This document shows, one piece after another, positions 63,755-64,000 of a stretch of DNA of 64,000 bases; positions within the stretch are counted from its first letter, which is position 1, and each line of letters begins with the position of its first letter. Source of the stretch: Cupriavidus numazuensis (GTDB lineage Bacteria > Pseudomonadota > Gammaproteobacteria > Burkholderiales > Burkholderiaceae); NCBI RefSeq assembly GCF_905397435.1, contig NZ_CAJPVI010000008.1:115638-179637 (forward strand), written 5' to 3'. The translations under genes and the position numbers were made by a program. A model generated the notes under the pieces. The model did no database searches. It saw only the letters and a list, made by a program, of their open reading frames with translations, and was not told where the DNA came from.

Positions 63755-64000
63755 GGGCATCGCTCTTGGCGGGCGCCGCTGTTTCGGCGGGTTCGCCGAC
63801 GGGGCTTCTCGTTGGGGGTGGGTTATCGCTCTTGGCATGCGCCGCTGTTTCGCCGGCGTAGCCGGCGGAGGCTTCTCAGTGGGGCCGGGTTGTCGCTCTT
63901 CGCTGGCGCTGCTGTTTCGCCGGCGTAGCCGGCGAGTCACTTTTGTCCGAGCGACAAAAGTAACCAAAAACGCGTTTTGGTTGCCCCAAAGGGGCGAATT
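63755..64000. repeat. Intergenic palindromic repeat element, copy D (cut by window end)
   Basis: Same direction as copy A. Three tandem 66-67-base units start with CGCTCTT (63761, 63827, 63894), each ending in a GCCGGC-type palindrome (best at 63919-63933). They are followed by the ACTTTTGTC/GACAAAAGT hairpin (63939-63961), the AACCAAAA/TTTTGGTT hairpin (63962-63982) and GCCCCAAAGGGGC (63983-63995). The core lies beyond the window. The 63561-63754 stretch before it holds nothing I can identify. Confidence 0.82.

Overview
The window is high-GC, densely packed DNA that looks like a chromosome of a beta-proteobacterium of the Burkholderiaceae, most likely Cupriavidus or a close relative. This is inferred from gene style: orphan Bug/TctC receptors, large LuxR-type ATPase regulators, a cyoABCD quinol oxidase, and many acyl-CoA genes. 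I see no rRNA, tRNA, transposase, phage or CRISPR.

Layout. 1-1.3 kb: glutathione-dependent formaldehyde detoxification (end of frmA, then fghA). 1.4-5.2 kb: a VOC protein, a DUF445 membrane protein and a MocR-type regulator. 5.3-9.3 kb: cyoABCD, divergent from the MocR gene across three TTGTATGG boxes. 9.3-11 kb: an MFS exporter and a 55-residue membrane protein. 11.3-14.9 kb: thiolase, enoyl-CoA hydratase and acyl-CoA dehydrogenase. 15.9-24.6 kb: an AraC regulator and a divergent cluster of SDR, cupin, metal-dependent alcohol dehydrogenase, arylsulfatase, formylglycine-generating enzyme, HD-fold protein and MFS transporter. This is a self-contained sulfate-ester (or related) catabolic unit whose substrate I cannot name.

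24.6-37.1 kb holds an acyl-CoA degradation locus. A DUF35 protein and a thiolase-like protein lacking the nucleophilic Cys lie on the minus strand. Divergent from them is a tight plus-strand operon: CoA-transferase, two alpha/beta acyl-CoA dehydrogenase pairs, thiolase, hydratase, SDR and an ADP-forming acyl-CoA synthetase. A LysR gene follows. 39.1-44.1 kb is a minus-strand operon (two Bug receptors, alpha-methylacyl-CoA racemase, crotonase, SDR). It is divergent from a large LuxR-type ATPase regulator (44.3-47.1 kb), which is followed by an LCAD-like dehydrogenase, a thiolase and a third Bug receptor. 51.5-55.1 kb is a minus-strand operon (frameshifted SDR, two MaoC-type hydratase halves, acyl-CoA ligase), divergent from a second large LuxR-type regulator (55.3-58 kb). 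58-62.8 kb carries another ligase, two crotonases and an acyl-CoA dehydrogenase. A possible 2-oxoglutarate/Fe oxygenase-like protein closes the gene content.

Two non-coding signals stand out. First, a family of large intergenic repeats (about 0.8-0.9 kb) with inverted, palindrome-rich ends and a conserved non-coding core occurs at 15.0, 38.2 and 50.7 kb, with the beginning of a fourth at 63.8 kb. One hairpin shows a compensatory base-pair change. Second, a shared motif (ATACA-N5-TGTAT-like, then a second half about 10 bases on ending near GTATTT) lies upstream of four acyl-CoA transcription units. It is always in the same orientation to the downstream gene, and two copies sit beside the large LuxR-type regulators.
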